Source: Streptomyces sp. NBC_00663
Lineage (GTDB): Bacteria; Actinomycetota; Actinomycetes; Streptomycetales; Streptomycetaceae
Assembly (NCBI RefSeq): GCF_036226885.1
Contig: NZ_CP109027.1
Location: forward strand, 3,410,001-3,474,000
DNA: 64,000 nucleotides
Direction of reading: 5' to 3'
Shown here: piece by piece, positions 35,358 through 45,415 of the stretch
Layout: every line of letters starts with the position of its first letter
Numbering within the stretch: position 1 is the stretch's first letter
Notes under the pieces: generated by a model
The model's input: the letters and a program-made list of their open reading frames with translations, nothing else
Database searches by the model: none
Told to the model about the DNA's origin: nothing
Translations under genes and position numbers: made by a program

Positions 35358-35897
35358 GTGGAGCAACACAGGACGCGACCCCCGCACATCCGAGCACGGC
35401 GCGAGACGGCTTCCCTGCCCCCGCAGGCAGCCCGCGGCGGGCGTCCCGCGGCCCGTCCGGCGGCCGTACGGCGGCCCGCTCCCCCGGCCGTGCAGGCGGT
35501 ACGACGCTTTCCCAACCCCCGGCTCACCGGACTCGGCGGTGGTCTGTTCTGCATCGCGACGATGCTGCTGCTCGGCTGCCTGGACGCCCTGACCTTCGGG
35601 TCGCTGACGGTCTACGGCGTGCTGTTCCTGCCGGTGTGCGTGCTGACCGCCGTCTGGGTGCGGCGGGGCGACCTGGTCACCGCGCCCGTGGTGGTCCCGA
35701 TCGCCTTCGCCGTGGGGGTCGTACCCGTCACCGAGGGCGGGGACGGGCTCGGCGCCCGGCTGATGGGTCTGGTGACGGCGCTCGCCACCGAGGCCGGGTG
35801 GCTGTACGGCGGGACGCTCGTCGCCGGTCTGATCGTGACCGTACGGAAGGTCCGGCTGATGAACCGCCGGCGCCGGGCGAGCCGCCGTCCCGGGTGA
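35358..35897 (+). CDS. Membrane protein with DUF6542-like helices
   Basis: 179 residues from GTG 35358. A Pro/Arg/Ala-rich cytoplasmic N-terminus of about 50 residues is followed by four hydrophobic stretches (LGGGLFCIATMLLLGCLDAL; GVLFLPVCVLTAVWV; TAPVVVPIAFAVGVVPV; LYGGTLVAGLIVTV). A basic C-terminus ends the protein. It resembles the DUF6542 membrane proteins of streptomycetes. Function unknown. It is divergent from ychF and converges on the glucokinase gene (1-nt gap). Confidence 0.75.
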   Translation: MEQHRTRPPHIRARRETASLPPQAARGGRPAARPAAVRRPAPPAVQAVRRFPNPRLTGLGGGLFCIATMLLLGCLDALTFGSLTVYGVLFLPVCVLTAVWVRRGDLVTAPVVVPIAFAVGVVPVTEGGDGLGARLMGLVTALATEAGWLYGGTLVAGLIVTVRKVRLMNRRRRASRRPG

Positions 35898-35898
35898 G

Positions 35899-36642
<744 letters not shown>

Positions 36643-36671
36643 GGCCCTACGTTACGACGGACGACGGACAG

Positions 36672-37673
36672 TCACTCGCCCGAGGTGCCCTTGCGCTCCG
36701 CGACCAGGGCCGCGGCCTCCTCGCGCAGATCGCGGCGCAGCTCCTTGGGGAGCGAGAAGACGATGGACTCCTCGGCCGCCTTCACCAGCTCGACGTCGCC
36801 GTAGCCGCGCTGGGCGAGGAACTCCAGGACCTCTTCGACGAGGACCTCGGGCACGGACGCGCCGGAGGTGACACCGACCGTCGTCACGCCCTCCAGCCAG
36901 GCCTCGTCGATCTCGCTCGCGAAGTCGACCAGGTACGCCTCGCGGGAGCCCGCCAGCTTGGCGACCTCCACCAGCCGCTTGGAGTTGGAGGAGTTGCGCG
37001 AGCCGACCACGATGACCAGCTCGGCCTCCGCGCCCATCTGCTTCACCGCGAGCTGACGGTTCTGCGTGGCGTAGCAGATGTCGTCGCTGGGCGGGGAGAT
37101 GAGCTGCGGGAACTTCTCCTTGAGCGCGTCGACGGTCTCCATCGTCTCGTCGACGGACAGGGTCGTCTGGGAGAGCCAGACCACCTTCGACTCGTCACGG
37201 ACCTCGACCTTGGCGACATCGGCGGGGCCGTCGACGAGCTGGATGTGCTCGGGGGCCTCACCGGACGTGCCGATGACCTCCTCGTGGCCCTCGTGGCCGA
37301 TGAGGAGGATGTCGTAGTCCTCGTTCGCGAAGCGGACGGCTTCCTTGTGGACCTTGGTGACCAGCGGGCAGGTCGCGTCGATGGTGGCGAGCTGTCCCCG
37401 CGCGGCCTCGTCGTGGACGACGGGGGCGACGCCGTGCGCCGAGAACATGACGATGTTGCCCGGCGGGACCTCCTCCGTGCGCTCGACGAAGATGGCGCCC
37501 TTGTTCTCCAGGGTCTGTACGACGTACTTGTTGTGGACGATCTCGTGCCGGACGTACACCGGAGCGCCGTACTGCTCCAGGGCTTTCTCGACGGCGATCA
37601 CGGCGCGGTCCACGCCCGCGCAGTAGCCCCGGGGGGCGGCGAGCAGGACACGGCGGCCAGGCGAAGCAGTCAT
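36672..37673 (-). CDS. ispH: 4-hydroxy-3-methylbut-2-enyl diphosphate reductase (IspH/LytB)
   Basis: About 333 residues. The three [4Fe-4S] cysteines are [14 protein letters not shown] and DICYATQNR. The catalytic His/Glu region ([19 protein letters not shown]) is intact. It makes IPP and DMAPP, the last step of the MEP isoprenoid pathway. ATG 37673 follows GATGGGA closely; ATG 37682 is an alternative adding three residues. It is divergent from the APC permease gene. Confidence 0.95.
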   Translation of the reverse strand: MTASPGRRVLLAAPRGYCAGVDRAVIAVEKALEQYGAPVYVRHEIVHNKYVVQTLENKGAIFVERTEEVPPGNIVMFSAHGVAPVVHDEAARGQLATIDATCPLVTKVHKEAVRFANEDYDILLIGHEGHEEVIGTSGEAPEHIQLVDGPADVAKVEVRDESKVVWLSQTTLSVDETMETVDALKEKFPQLISPPSDDICYATQNRQLAVKQMGAEAELVIVVGSRNSSNSKRLVEVAKLAGSREAYLVDFASEIDEAWLEGVTTVGVTSGASVPEVLVEEVLEFLAQRGYGDVELVKAAEESIVFSLPKELRRDLREEAAALVAERKGTSGE

Positions 37674-37787
37674 GCGTCCCATCGTAAGGCCGCGCCCGAC
37701 GGGTCAAAGATCGCGTGGCCCGCGAGACTGGCCGGGAAGTGTGAAGGACGGGGAACGCGCGACGACAGGCGACTGGCGGAGGCATCG

Positions 37788-39158
37788 ATGTCCGAGACCG
37801 GCACGGCGAACCGAGCGCCCGACACGGGCCATGTCCTGCGGCGCAGTCTCGGTTTCCGGGATCTGGTGGTCTACGGGCTGCTTTTCATCGCCCCCATGGC
37901 GCCCGTCGGTGTGTTCGGCACGCTCGACGCCAGGTCGCACGGGGCGGTCGCGCTCGTCTATCTCGTGGCCACGGTGGCGATGGCGTTCACCGCCTTCAGT
38001 TACGCGCAGATGGTGCGGGTGGTCCCCCGCGCGGGCTCGGTGTACGCCTACGCGCGCGTGGCGCTCGGCGAGGAGGCCGGGTTCATCGCCGGGTGGATGG
38101 CGATGCTGGACTATCTGCTGATCCCGGCGGTCGCCTACCTGTTCTCCGGGATCGCGATGAACGCGCTGGTCCCGGAGGTCTCGCGCTGGGTGTGGACGGC
38201 CCTCGCCGTCGTCGTCACGACCCTGCTGAACCTGTGGGGCGTACGGGCCGCGGCCCGGGTGGGTTTCCTGGTGCTGGCGCTGGAGATCGTGGTCCTGCTG
38301 GTCTTCGTGGTCTCCGCGGCCGTCGTCCTCTCGCGCGACGGCGCGGAACGGGGCTGGCTGTCGCCGCTGTCCGGGGACGGCACACAAGGGGCGTTCGCGC
38401 TGACGGCGGTGATCGGCGCCGTGTCGGTGGCGGTCCTTTCCTATCTGGGCTTCGACGCGATCGCGTCCTTCGCGGAGGAGGTCACCGGCGGCTCGGAGAA
38501 GGTCGCGCGGGCGGTGCTGTTCTGTCTGGCGCTGGCGGGTGTGCTGTTCGTGGCGCAGACGTATCTGGTGGCGCTCCTGGAGCCGGTCACCTCCGCCGAA
38601 CTGGCCGCCGACCCGGGCCGGCAGGGATCCGCGTTCTACGACGCCGTCGACGTGTCGGTGGGGACCTGGCTGCACGACCTGGTGGCCGTCAGCAAGGCCG
38701 TCGGGGCGGCGTTCGCGGCGCTGGCGGGGCAGGCGGCGGCGGGACGGCTGCTGTTCGCGATGGGCCGGGACCGGCGGTTGCCGCGGGCGCTGGCGCGGAC
38801 GGAGTCCGGGGTGCCCCGGGTGGCTCTCCTCTGCGCGGCCGTGATCACGCTGGTCGCGGCGGTGTGGGCGGCCCGCCGGGACGACGGGATGGACCACCTG
38901 GTCTCGGTGGTCGACATCGGCGCGCTGGTGGCGTTCACGTTGCTGCACGCGAGCGTGGTGGGCTGGTTCGCGGTACGCCGGGCCGGGGGCCCGGTGAGCT
39001 GGTGGCGGCATGTGCTGCTGCCGGTGGTGGGCGCGGTGATCACGGTCGCGGTGATCGTGGAGGCTTCGGGAGCGGCGCAGGTGGTGGGGGCGGTGTGGTT
39101 CGTGGTGGGGGTGGCGGTGCTGGTGGGGCAGCGGGGGCGGACGGAGGCGAGTCCGTAG
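37788..39158 (+). CDS. APC-superfamily amino-acid permease
   Basis: 456 residues from ATG 37788 (GGCGGAGG upstream). About 12 membrane helices are visible, with the APC substrate-site turn FIAPMAPVGVFG in helix 1 and YLGFDAIASFAEEV in helix 6, the latter resembling the eukaryote-like CAT/YhdG types. It takes up amino acids or other amines with protons or by exchange; the substrate is unknown. A more upstream frame (to 37245) is not coding. Confidence 0.92.
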   Translation: MSETGTANRAPDTGHVLRRSLGFRDLVVYGLLFIAPMAPVGVFGTLDARSHGAVALVYLVATVAMAFTAFSYAQMVRVVPRAGSVYAYARVALGEEAGFIAGWMAMLDYLLIPAVAYLFSGIAMNALVPEVSRWVWTALAVVVTTLLNLWGVRAAARVGFLVLALEIVVLLVFVVSAAVVLSRDGAERGWLSPLSGDGTQGAFALTAVIGAVSVAVLSYLGFDAIASFAEEVTGGSEKVARAVLFCLALAGVLFVAQTYLVALLEPVTSAELAADPGRQGSAFYDAVDVSVGTWLHDLVAVSKAVGAAFAALAGQAAAGRLLFAMGRDRRLPRALARTESGVPRVALLCAAVITLVAAVWAARRDDGMDHLVSVVDIGALVAFTLLHASVVGWFAVRRAGGPVSWWRHVLLPVVGAVITVAVIVEASGAAQVVGAVWFVVGVAVLVGQRGRTEASP

Positions 39159-39197
39159 GCCCTTCGCTGCCCCTGGGGCAGCACCGGGCGCCAAGGC

Positions 39198-40634
39198 TCA
39201 GCCCTGGTGGCGTCCCCTGCGGCGGCGCCGCGCCCATACGGTGAGTGCGGTCCCGGCGCCGACGAGGCCGGCGGCCGCGGCCGCGATCGGTCCCGTGGGT
39301 GCCTTGGCGCCGGTGTCGGCGAGGTTGCCGCCGGGGTGGTCGGGCCCCGGATGGGGAGCGTGGGTGGTGGGCGCGGGCGGGGTGGGCGTCCCGGGATCCG
39401 TACTCGGCGTGGTGGGGGTCGGAGTGGGCGTCGGGGTAGGGGTGGGGGTCGGCGTCGGGGTGGGAGTGGGGGTCGGCGTAGGAGTAGGGGTCGGCGTCGG
39501 GGCCGGGTCCGTGTCGTCCTCCGTGTCGCAGGTGAGGGTCGCGTCGAACGGGAAGTAGTGGATCTCCCCCGCGTTCACCGCCGCCCCCGAGGGCCCGGAC
39601 AGCGGCCCGGCGACCAGGGACTTCGCGATGACGTCGCCCTCGATGTCGGCCGGGTCGAGGTCGACGACATGGGCACGGGGCGCGTAGACCGTGCCCTCGA
39701 TGGTGTCGCCGTCGGCGATGGTGATCTGCGTGGCGTCGGGGAAGTCCCACAGGATGTAGGGGGCCTGGGTTCCGGAGACTCCGGCCAGGTTGGGGACGTG
39801 CCAGGTGTAGTCGCCGCCGTCGGCGGTGGTGTCGACGACGATCAGCAGCGGGGTGTCCGCGCTCGGCTGGTTCAGGAACGTCAGCACGTCCAGGTTGGTG
39901 AGCTGCTCCCCCGTCAGGTGCAGCACATTGGTCTCGCCGCTCGTCAGGGAGACGGCCACGTCGGCGCCGACCGCGATGTTCTCCTGGTCCGCCAGGGGTG
40001 TGCCGCTGGTGTCGCGCAGGACCACGGTGTTGGCGCAGCCGGCCATCGCGGTGGCGCGGTCGCGGTACGTCGAGAAGAGCGACGTGAAGTCCATCGGGTG
40101 GGCCGGCCCCACCGAGTTCGCGGGCTGCCGGGTGGTCAGCTCGATGCGGGGTGTCGAGTCGTAGCCGGCGCCCGAGGCGACGAGGCGGGTGTTGACCGAG
40201 GCCCCGTTGGCGTCCGTGGTCAGCGCCCGGCCGCCGGTCGTGTCGCCGACCTTCGCATAGCCGTTGTTCAGCACTTTCAGCACCCCGTCCGGGCTGCCGC
40301 CGGCGTGGTCGACCTTGCCGCCGACGAGCAGTGCGGTGGGCCGCGCGTCATCGCCGACCACGTACGAACCGGCGGTGTGCAGCGCGACGTTGTAGCCGTA
40401 GCCGAAGCTCAGGTCGCCGCCGACCGCGACCGGCCCTTCCGACTCGGTGCTGCCGAGCACGGCGTCGTCCTCGGTGACGACGCCGAAGCCGTTGTTCCCG
40501 GCGACGGGGTTGCCGACGGTGACCGTGTCCCGGGCGAGGGCTGCGCCGGGCGCGGTGGCGAGGGCCGCACCCGCCAGGGCCGCGGAACAGGCGGCCCATT
40601 TGGCAGCCTTGATGTAGTTATTTCCTTTTTGCAT
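39198..40634 (-). CDS. Cell-wall-anchored choice-of-anchor A surface protein with Thr-Pro stalk
   Basis: 478 residues. A Sec signal peptide (SAALAGAALATAPGAALA) precedes a choice-of-anchor A domain (residues about 40-350: NPVAGNNGFGVVTEDDA, VGGDLSFGYGYNVAL, IEGTVYAPRAHVVDL). A stalk of about fifteen Thr-Pro pairs (near residues 375-410) follows. The C-terminal sorting signal is LADTG near residue 440, then a hydrophobic segment and RRRRRG. LAxTG is the form cut by class E sortases in Streptomyces. No sortase gene is in the window. The DNA of the stalk is a hexanucleotide repeat (near 39420-39507). Confidence 0.85.
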   Translation of the reverse strand: MQKGNNYIKAAKWAACSAALAGAALATAPGAALARDTVTVGNPVAGNNGFGVVTEDDAVLGSTESEGPVAVGGDLSFGYGYNVALHTAGSYVVGDDARPTALLVGGKVDHAGGSPDGVLKVLNNGYAKVGDTTGGRALTTDANGASVNTRLVASGAGYDSTPRIELTTRQPANSVGPAHPMDFTSLFSTYRDRATAMAGCANTVVLRDTSGTPLADQENIAVGADVAVSLTSGETNVLHLTGEQLTNLDVLTFLNQPSADTPLLIVVDTTADGGDYTWHVPNLAGVSGTQAPYILWDFPDATQITIADGDTIEGTVYAPRAHVVDLDPADIEGDVIAKSLVAGPLSGPSGAAVNAGEIHYFPFDATLTCDTEDDTDPAPTPTPTPTPTPTPTPTPTPTPTPTPTPTPTTPSTDPGTPTPPAPTTHAPHPGPDHPGGNLADTGAKAPTGPIAAAAAGLVGAGTALTVWARRRRRGRHQG

Positions 40635-40716
40635 GGTCAGACGCTAAGAAGTCCGGTCCGGCTTCGGGCCCCGGCGCGCCGCATCGATGTCGGCGCCTGC
40701 GGATACGCTCACCGGC

Positions 40717-41925
40717 ATGGCTGTGAACACGTCCGCGGAATCCCCCATCCCCGTCGGTGAGGTGTCGCGGCTCATCGGGGGCTGGATCGACCGGCTCGGG
40801 GCCGTGTGGGTGGAGGGCCAGATCACCCAGCTCTCCCGCCGCCCCGGCGCCGGAGTCGTCTTCCTGACGTTGCGCGACCCCTCGTACGACATCTCGGTGA
40901 GCGTCACCTGCTACCGGCAGGTGTTCGACGCGGTCGCCGACGTGGTGAGCGAGGGCGCGCGGGTGGTCGTCCTGGCGAAGCCGGAGTGGTACGCGCCGCG
41001 GGGGCAGCTGTCGCTGCGGGCCGCCGAGATAAGGCCTGTGGGCGTGGGTGAACTGCTCGCGCGGCTTGAGCAGTTGAAGAAGTCGCTGGCCGCCGAGGGG
41101 CTGTTCGCGGCCGACCGGAAGAAGCCGCTGCCGTTCCTGCCGCAGCTCATCGGGCTGGTGTGCGGGCGGGCGTCGGCCGCCGAGCGGGACGTGCTGGAGA
41201 ACGCGCGCCATCGGTGGCCCGCCGTCCGCTTCGAGGTGCGCAACGTGCCCGTGCAGGGCGTGCACGCGGTGCCGCAGGTGGTGCAGGCCGTCAAGGAACT
41301 CGACGCGCTGGACTCCGTGGACGTGATCATCGTCGCGCGGGGCGGCGGCAGCGTCGAGGACCTGCTGCCGTTCTCCGACGAGCAGCTCATCAGGACCGTC
41401 GCCGACTGCCGTACCCCCGTCGTGTCCGCGATCGGGCACGAGCCCGACACCCCGCTCCTCGACTACGTCGCCGACCTGCGGGCCTCGACGCCCACCGACG
41501 CCGCCAAGAAGGTCGTACCGGACGTGGGCGAGGAGTTCGAGCGGGTGCGGATGCTGCGGGACCGCGCGCGGCGGTGTGTCCAGGGGATCGTCGAGCGGGA
41601 GGAGCGCGGGCTGGCCCACGCGCTCGCGCGGCCGGCGATGGAGGATCCGCACCGGATGATCGACGAGCGCGCCGACCAGGTGGCCTCCCTGGTCGACCGG
41701 AGCCGGCGCTGCCTCGGGCATCACCTCGACCGTGCCGAGTCCGAGCTGACGCACACGCACGCGCGCGTGGTGGCGCTGTCGCCGGCGGCGACCCTGAAGC
41801 GGGGGTACGCGGTGCTCCAGAAGGCCGACGGGCACGTCGTGCGCGACCCGCAGGAGGTCACGGGCGACGAGGTGCTGCGGGCGCGGGTGTCCGAAGGTGA
41901 GCTCACTGTCCGAGTCGACTCTTAG
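40717..41925 (+). CDS. xseA: Exodeoxyribonuclease VII large subunit
   Basis: 402 residues from ATG 40717 ([10 protein letters not shown]), chosen over ATG 40687 for its fit to the family's usual N-terminus. The N-terminal OB-fold ([23 protein letters not shown]) binds DNA. The nuclease core has [16 protein letters not shown] and [26 protein letters not shown] long helical region and a C-terminal strand follow. Exo VII degrades single-stranded DNA and needs XseB, encoded 9 nt downstream. Confidence 0.95.
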   Translation: MAVNTSAESPIPVGEVSRLIGGWIDRLGAVWVEGQITQLSRRPGAGVVFLTLRDPSYDISVSVTCYRQVFDAVADVVSEGARVVVLAKPEWYAPRGQLSLRAAEIRPVGVGELLARLEQLKKSLAAEGLFAADRKKPLPFLPQLIGLVCGRASAAERDVLENARHRWPAVRFEVRNVPVQGVHAVPQVVQAVKELDALDSVDVIIVARGGGSVEDLLPFSDEQLIRTVADCRTPVVSAIGHEPDTPLLDYVADLRASTPTDAAKKVVPDVGEEFERVRMLRDRARRCVQGIVEREERGLAHALARPAMEDPHRMIDERADQVASLVDRSRRCLGHHLDRAESELTHTHARVVALSPAATLKRGYAVLQKADGHVVRDPQEVTGDEVLRARVSEGELTVRVDS

Positions 41926-41934
41926 GGTGGGCGC

Positions 41935-42177
41935 ATGACCAGCAGCAAGGTGGATGAGGCGCTCGGCTACGAGCAGGCGCGGGACGAGCTGATCGACGTC
42001 GTACGACGGCTGGAGGCGGGCGGTACGACGCTGGAGGAGTCCCTCGCGCTCTGGGAGCGGGGCGAGGAGCTGGCCAAGGTGTGCCGGCGGTGGCTGGAGG
42101 GGGCGCGGGCGCGGCTGGACGCGGCGCTGGCCGAGGAGGAAGAGGGGTCCGGGGACGACGAGGACTCCGACGGCTGA
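41935..42177 (+). CDS. xseB: Exodeoxyribonuclease VII small subunit
   Basis: 80 residues from ATG 41935. The pattern YEQARDELIDVVRRLEAGGTTLEESLALWERGEELAKVCRRWLEGAR is that of XseB, a helical hairpin that forms an assembly with XseA. The C-terminal tail is very acidic (EEEEGSGDDEDSDG). The spacing to xseA shows one operon. Confidence 0.94.
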   Translation: MTSSKVDEALGYEQARDELIDVVRRLEAGGTTLEESLALWERGEELAKVCRRWLEGARARLDAALAEEEEGSGDDEDSDG

Positions 42178-42223
42178 TGTTCTCCGCGTGATCTGTGAAG
42201 CGGATCACCACACCCCGCTTTTT

Positions 42224-42237
42224 GTTGAAGCTTCAAC
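42224..42237. promoter_or_regulatory. Perfect palindrome upstream of the nitroreductase gene
   Basis: GTTGAAGCTTCAAC is a 14-bp perfect palindrome about 75 bp before the start codon at 42313, preceded by a T-run. Palindromes of this TTGAA-TTCAA type are typical operators of MarR-like or similar redox-responsive repressors. No such regulator gene is adjacent, so the binding protein is unknown. Confidence 0.65.
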
Positions 42238-42312
42238 CTAACTGCCGTAGAGTCATGTGTGTCAGCAGGTCCGGCACCCCGGACCCGACGTCCCCACGAG
42301 AAGGTTCCCCGC

Positions 42313-42903
42313 ATGTCTCTCGTTCTTGACCCCGCCGCCCAGGACCTGCTGTTCCGCGAGGCCCACACCGCGAACGCCTTCACCGACGAGCCGGTGACGG
42401 ACGAGCAGATCCAGGCGATCTACGACCTGGTCAAGTTCGGCCCGACCGCCTTCAACCAGACCCCGCTGCGCATCACCCTGGTCCGCTCCGCCGAGGCCCG
42501 CGAGCGCCTGGTGCAGCACATGGCCGAGGGCAACCAGCCCAAGACCGCCACCGCGCCCCTGGTCGCGATCCTCTCCGCGGACAACGAGTTCCACGAGGAG
42601 CTGCCGACCCTGTTCCCGGCCTTCCCGCAGGCCAAGGACGTCTTCTTCGGCGAGCGCCCGGCCCGTGAGTCCGCCGCCCGGATGAACGCCGCCCTCCAGG
42701 CCGCGTACTTCATCGTCGGCGTCCGCGCCGCCGGTCTCGCCGCCGGCCCGATGACCGGCTTCGACCACGAGGGCGTCCGCAAGGAGTTCCTGGACGACGA
42801 CCACACCCCGCTGATGGTCGTCAACATCGGCAAGCCGGGCGAGAACGCCTCCTACCCGCGCTCGCCGCGCCGCGCCTACGACGAGGTCGTGACGACGGTC
42901 TGA
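42313..42903 (+). CDS. Nitroreductase-family oxidoreductase, malonic semialdehyde reductase-like (RutE/HadB)
   Basis: 196 residues from ATG 42313. It is a flavin-dependent nitroreductase fold with FREAHTANAFTDEPVTDEQIQAIYDLVKFGPTAFNQTPLR and SPRRAYDEVV, which resembles the RutE/HadB group that reduces malonic semialdehyde or similar carbonyls with NAD(P)H. It is transcribed alone, with a perfect palindrome upstream and a hairpin terminator just after its stop, so it is likely inducible. Confidence 0.85.
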   Translation: MSLVLDPAAQDLLFREAHTANAFTDEPVTDEQIQAIYDLVKFGPTAFNQTPLRITLVRSAEARERLVQHMAEGNQPKTATAPLVAILSADNEFHEELPTLFPAFPQAKDVFFGERPARESAARMNAALQAAYFIVGVRAAGLAAGPMTGFDHEGVRKEFLDDDHTPLMVVNIGKPGENASYPRSPRRAYDEVVTTV

Positions 42904-42916
42904 CCCGCCTGAACAT

Positions 42917-42950
42917 GAGAAGGGCCCCCGGTTTTCCGGGGGCCCTTCTC
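42917..42950. terminator. Hairpin terminator between convergent genes
   Basis: A perfect 15-bp stem (GAGAAGGGCCCCCGG at 42917-42931 with its complement at 42936-42950) and a TTTT loop lies between the nitroreductase gene and the convergent DUF4245 gene. It can serve both strands. Confidence 0.9.
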
Positions 42951-42982
42951 ATGCGTGTCGGGTCACTTTCCTGCGTGTCGGG

Positions 42983-43549
42983 TCACTTCGCCTTGAGCGC
43001 CTTCGCCAGCTGCGCCAGCTGGTCGTAGCCGCCGGTGCCCGCGACCACGGTCGTGGCGCCGTCGCCCTGGTACACGAGCGCGTCGTAACGGCCGCCGTCG
43101 TAGCGGGTCCAGGTGCGGCCGCCGATCTCCGCGGTGGTGTCCGTCTCCTCGCCGCCCTGGCTGGCGCTGTCGATGAATGCCCCCGGCTTCTGCGTCGCCG
43201 ACTGCTCAAGCTGCGCGTACTCCCCGCCCGGGGTGGAGAAGCCCAGGTGCCAGGCCTCCGACTCGGCGCCGTCGTAGCGGACCGACGTCGACTTCCAGTC
43301 GGCGGACAGGCCCTCGGGCGCGAGCACCGGGTACGAGGCCGCGCGGCGCGCTGTGAGCAGTTCGACGCGGTAGTCGACCCGCTTCACCTCGGGCTCGGAG
43401 TCGTCGTGCGGGATGAACAGGTAGATGACACCTGCCATGAGACCGATCAGGGCCAGGGAGAGCACCATGTCCCGGACCGTCTTCTGCTTGCCGCTCTTGC
43501 CATTCGAACCTGCCACGCCCCCATCGTCGCAGGTGCCCGGGCCGCTCAT
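42983..43549 (-). CDS. DUF4245 membrane-anchored protein
   Basis: 188 residues. I prefer ATG 43549 (AGGGGA 8 nt upstream); GTG 43516 is a second option. A short basic N-terminus (GSNGKSGKQKTVRD) precedes one membrane helix (MVLSLALIGLMAGVIYLFI). The extracytoplasmic domain has VDYRVELLTARRAASYPVLAPEGL and WHLGFSTPGGEYAQLEQS, the DUF4245 pattern found next to glpX in many actinobacteria. Function unknown. It is divergent from glpX. Confidence 0.88.
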   Translation of the reverse strand: MSGPGTCDDGGVAGSNGKSGKQKTVRDMVLSLALIGLMAGVIYLFIPHDDSEPEVKRVDYRVELLTARRAASYPVLAPEGLSADWKSTSVRYDGAESEAWHLGFSTPGGEYAQLEQSATQKPGAFIDSASQGGEETDTTAEIGGRTWTRYDGGRYDALVYQGDGATTVVAGTGGYDQLAQLAKALKAK

Positions 43550-43642
43550 CCGTGGGGTCCCCTGCTCATTTTGTCGGACTGACGATAGAGTCGAGGATCG
43601 AACCCTCATCCGGCCGTCGTCGTATCAGAAAGGTGCGCTCCG

Positions 43643-44677
43643 ATGACCGAGCATCATCATCTGCCGTCCGAACTCGAAGTCCCCTCCGAGGCCCCCGACC
43701 GCAACCTCGCCCTGGAACTCGTCCGGGTGACCGAAGCCGCCGCCATGGCCGCGGGCCGCTGGGTCGGCCGCGGCGACAAGAACGGCGCCGACGGTGTCGC
43801 GGTGCGCGCCATGCGGACCCTCGTCTCCACCGTGTCGATGAACGGCGTGGTCGTCATCGGCGAGGGCGAGAAGGACGAGGCGCCGATGCTCTTCAACGGG
43901 GAGCGGGTCGGTGACGGCACCGGGCCCGAGTGCGACATCGCCGTCGACCCGATCGACGGCACGACGCTGACGGCCAAGGGCATGCCGAACGCGATCTCCG
44001 TGCTGGCCGCCGCGGACCGGGGGTCGATGTTCGACCCGTCCGCCGTGTTCTACATGGACAAGCTGGTCACCGGTCCCGAGGCCGCCGACTTCGTCGACAT
44101 CAACGCGCCGGTGTCCGTGAACATCCGGCGGGTCGCCAAGGCGAAGCGGTCCACGCCCGAGGACGTGACGGTCGTCATCCTCGACCGGCCCCGGCACGAG
44201 GGGATCATCAAGGAGATCCGGGAGGCCGGCGCGCGGATCAAGCTGATCTCCGACGGTGACGTGGCGGGCTCCATCTACGCGCTGCGCGAGGGCACCGGCG
44301 TCGACATGCTGCTCGGCATCGGCGGCACCCCCGAGGGCATCATCTCGGCCTGCGCCGTGAAGTGCCTGGGCGGCACGATCCAGGGCAAGCTGTGGCCGAA
44401 GGACGACGAGGAGCGGGCTCGGGCGATCGACGCCGGGCACGATCTGGACCGCGTGCTGATGACCGACGACCTGGTCGCCGGGGACAACGTGTTCTTCGTC
44501 GCGACCGGGATCACCGACGGGGAGCTGCTGCGGGGTGTGCGGTACCGGTCGGAGACCGCGACGACCGACTCGATCGTGATGCGGTCGAAGTCGGGGACGG
44601 TGCGCCGGATCGACTCCGAGCACCGGCTGAGCAAGCTGCGGGCCTACAGCGCGATCGACTTCGATCGGGCGAAGTAG
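43643..44677 (+). CDS. glpX: Fructose-1,6-bisphosphatase class II
   Basis: 344 residues from ATG 43643 (AGAAAGGTGCG upstream). The metal/phosphate motifs [10 protein letters not shown] and [12 protein letters not shown] and the segment [20 protein letters not shown] are those of the GlpX family. It performs the key irreversible step of gluconeogenesis. In actinobacteria this is usually the only fructose-bisphosphatase. It has its own hairpin terminator at 44796-44825. Confidence 0.95.
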   Translation: MTEHHHLPSELEVPSEAPDRNLALELVRVTEAAAMAAGRWVGRGDKNGADGVAVRAMRTLVSTVSMNGVVVIGEGEKDEAPMLFNGERVGDGTGPECDIAVDPIDGTTLTAKGMPNAISVLAAADRGSMFDPSAVFYMDKLVTGPEAADFVDINAPVSVNIRRVAKAKRSTPEDVTVVILDRPRHEGIIKEIREAGARIKLISDGDVAGSIYALREGTGVDMLLGIGGTPEGIISACAVKCLGGTIQGKLWPKDDEERARAIDAGHDLDRVLMTDDLVAGDNVFFVATGITDGELLRGVRYRSETATTDSIVMRSKSGTVRRIDSEHRLSKLRAYSAIDFDRAK

Positions 44678-44714
44678 GGAGACGGCGCCTACGGGTTGGG
44701 GGCTCCTGCGCATG

Positions 44715-44765
44715 GGCGGCTGCGGGTGCGTCGTGGCCGTTCGCGCAGTTCCCCGCGCCCCTTAG
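44715..44765 (+). repeat. Dispersed intergenic repeat, copy 2
   Basis: It lies just after glpX. It contains TCGCGCAGTTCCCCGCGCCC preceded by the same G/T-rich context as copy 1 at 25053-25103. The two copies differ by small insertions and a few substitutions in the first half and are identical over the last 20 bases or so. Confidence 0.7.
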
Positions 44766-44795
44766 GCGCCTCATCGCCCCGTACGCCAAAAGCGA

Positions 44796-44825
44796 GGGGC
44801 GCTCCCGGTGCGGAGGGAGCGCCCC
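44796..44825. terminator. Hairpin terminator between glpX and the wbl gene
   Basis: A perfect 11-bp stem (GGGGCGCTCCC at 44796-44806 with 44815-44825) has an 8-nt loop, between convergent genes. It is probably bidirectional. Confidence 0.85.
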
Positions 44826-44841
44826 TTCGGCATGCTGCTCG

Positions 44842-45219
44842 CTAGCCTGCCTGCGCTATGTGGTCCGTCGTCCTGGCCGCCTTTTTCAGTTCCATGTCGC
44901 GGCGGCGGCGTCGGGCGAGGACCACTCGGCGTTCTGCTGCCGTGAGGCCGCCCCAGACGCCGTAGGGCTCTGGTTGCAGGAGGGCGTGCTCGCGGCACTC
45001 GACCATGACGGGACAGCGGGCACAGACCCGTTTCGCGGCCTCTTCGCGGGAGAGCCGGGCCGCTGTCGGTTCCTTGGAGGGGGCGAAGAACAGGCCGGCC
45101 TCGTCGCGGCGGCACACCGCCTCGGTGTGCCATGGTGCGTCTTGGTCCCTGTCTCGCACTGGCACCCGCTGAGCCGGAACAACAGCTACCTGAAGGGGCG
45201 AATGCGGCGGTTGCAGCAC
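44842..45219 (-). CDS. WhiB-like iron-sulfur transcription regulator
   Basis: 125 residues from GTG 45219 (AGGAG 6 nt upstream). The four cluster cysteines are C36, C66, C69 and C75 (Cx29Cx2Cx5C). The G(V/I)WGG turn is GVWGGL at 87-92, and a basic C-terminal helix (ARRRRRDMELKKAAR) provides DNA binding. Wbl proteins bind [4Fe-4S], sense redox/NO and act with sigma factors in development and antibiotic control. The place beside glpX suggests the one called wblI in S. coelicolor, but that is from memory of gene order. Confidence 0.92.
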   Translation of the reverse strand: MLQPPHSPLQVAVVPAQRVPVRDRDQDAPWHTEAVCRRDEAGLFFAPSKEPTAARLSREEAAKRVCARCPVMVECREHALLQPEPYGVWGGLTAAERRVVLARRRRRDMELKKAARTTDHIAQAG

Positions 45220-45415
45220 GGTCTACTCCTGACGACGGCTTCGCGAGCGAGAGACGATGCAGCAAGGCCTACCCGCTGTGCGCGTGCCTATGCACTGAGT
45301 TCCGAACCGCTGGATTCCGGGTGGTGTCGTGCGGGATTACGGGTGGACCGCGAGCGACCCGTGGACGGCCTGTGGGCGGACCAACCCCCTCCGGTCGGGG
45401 GCGGATTCACAACCG

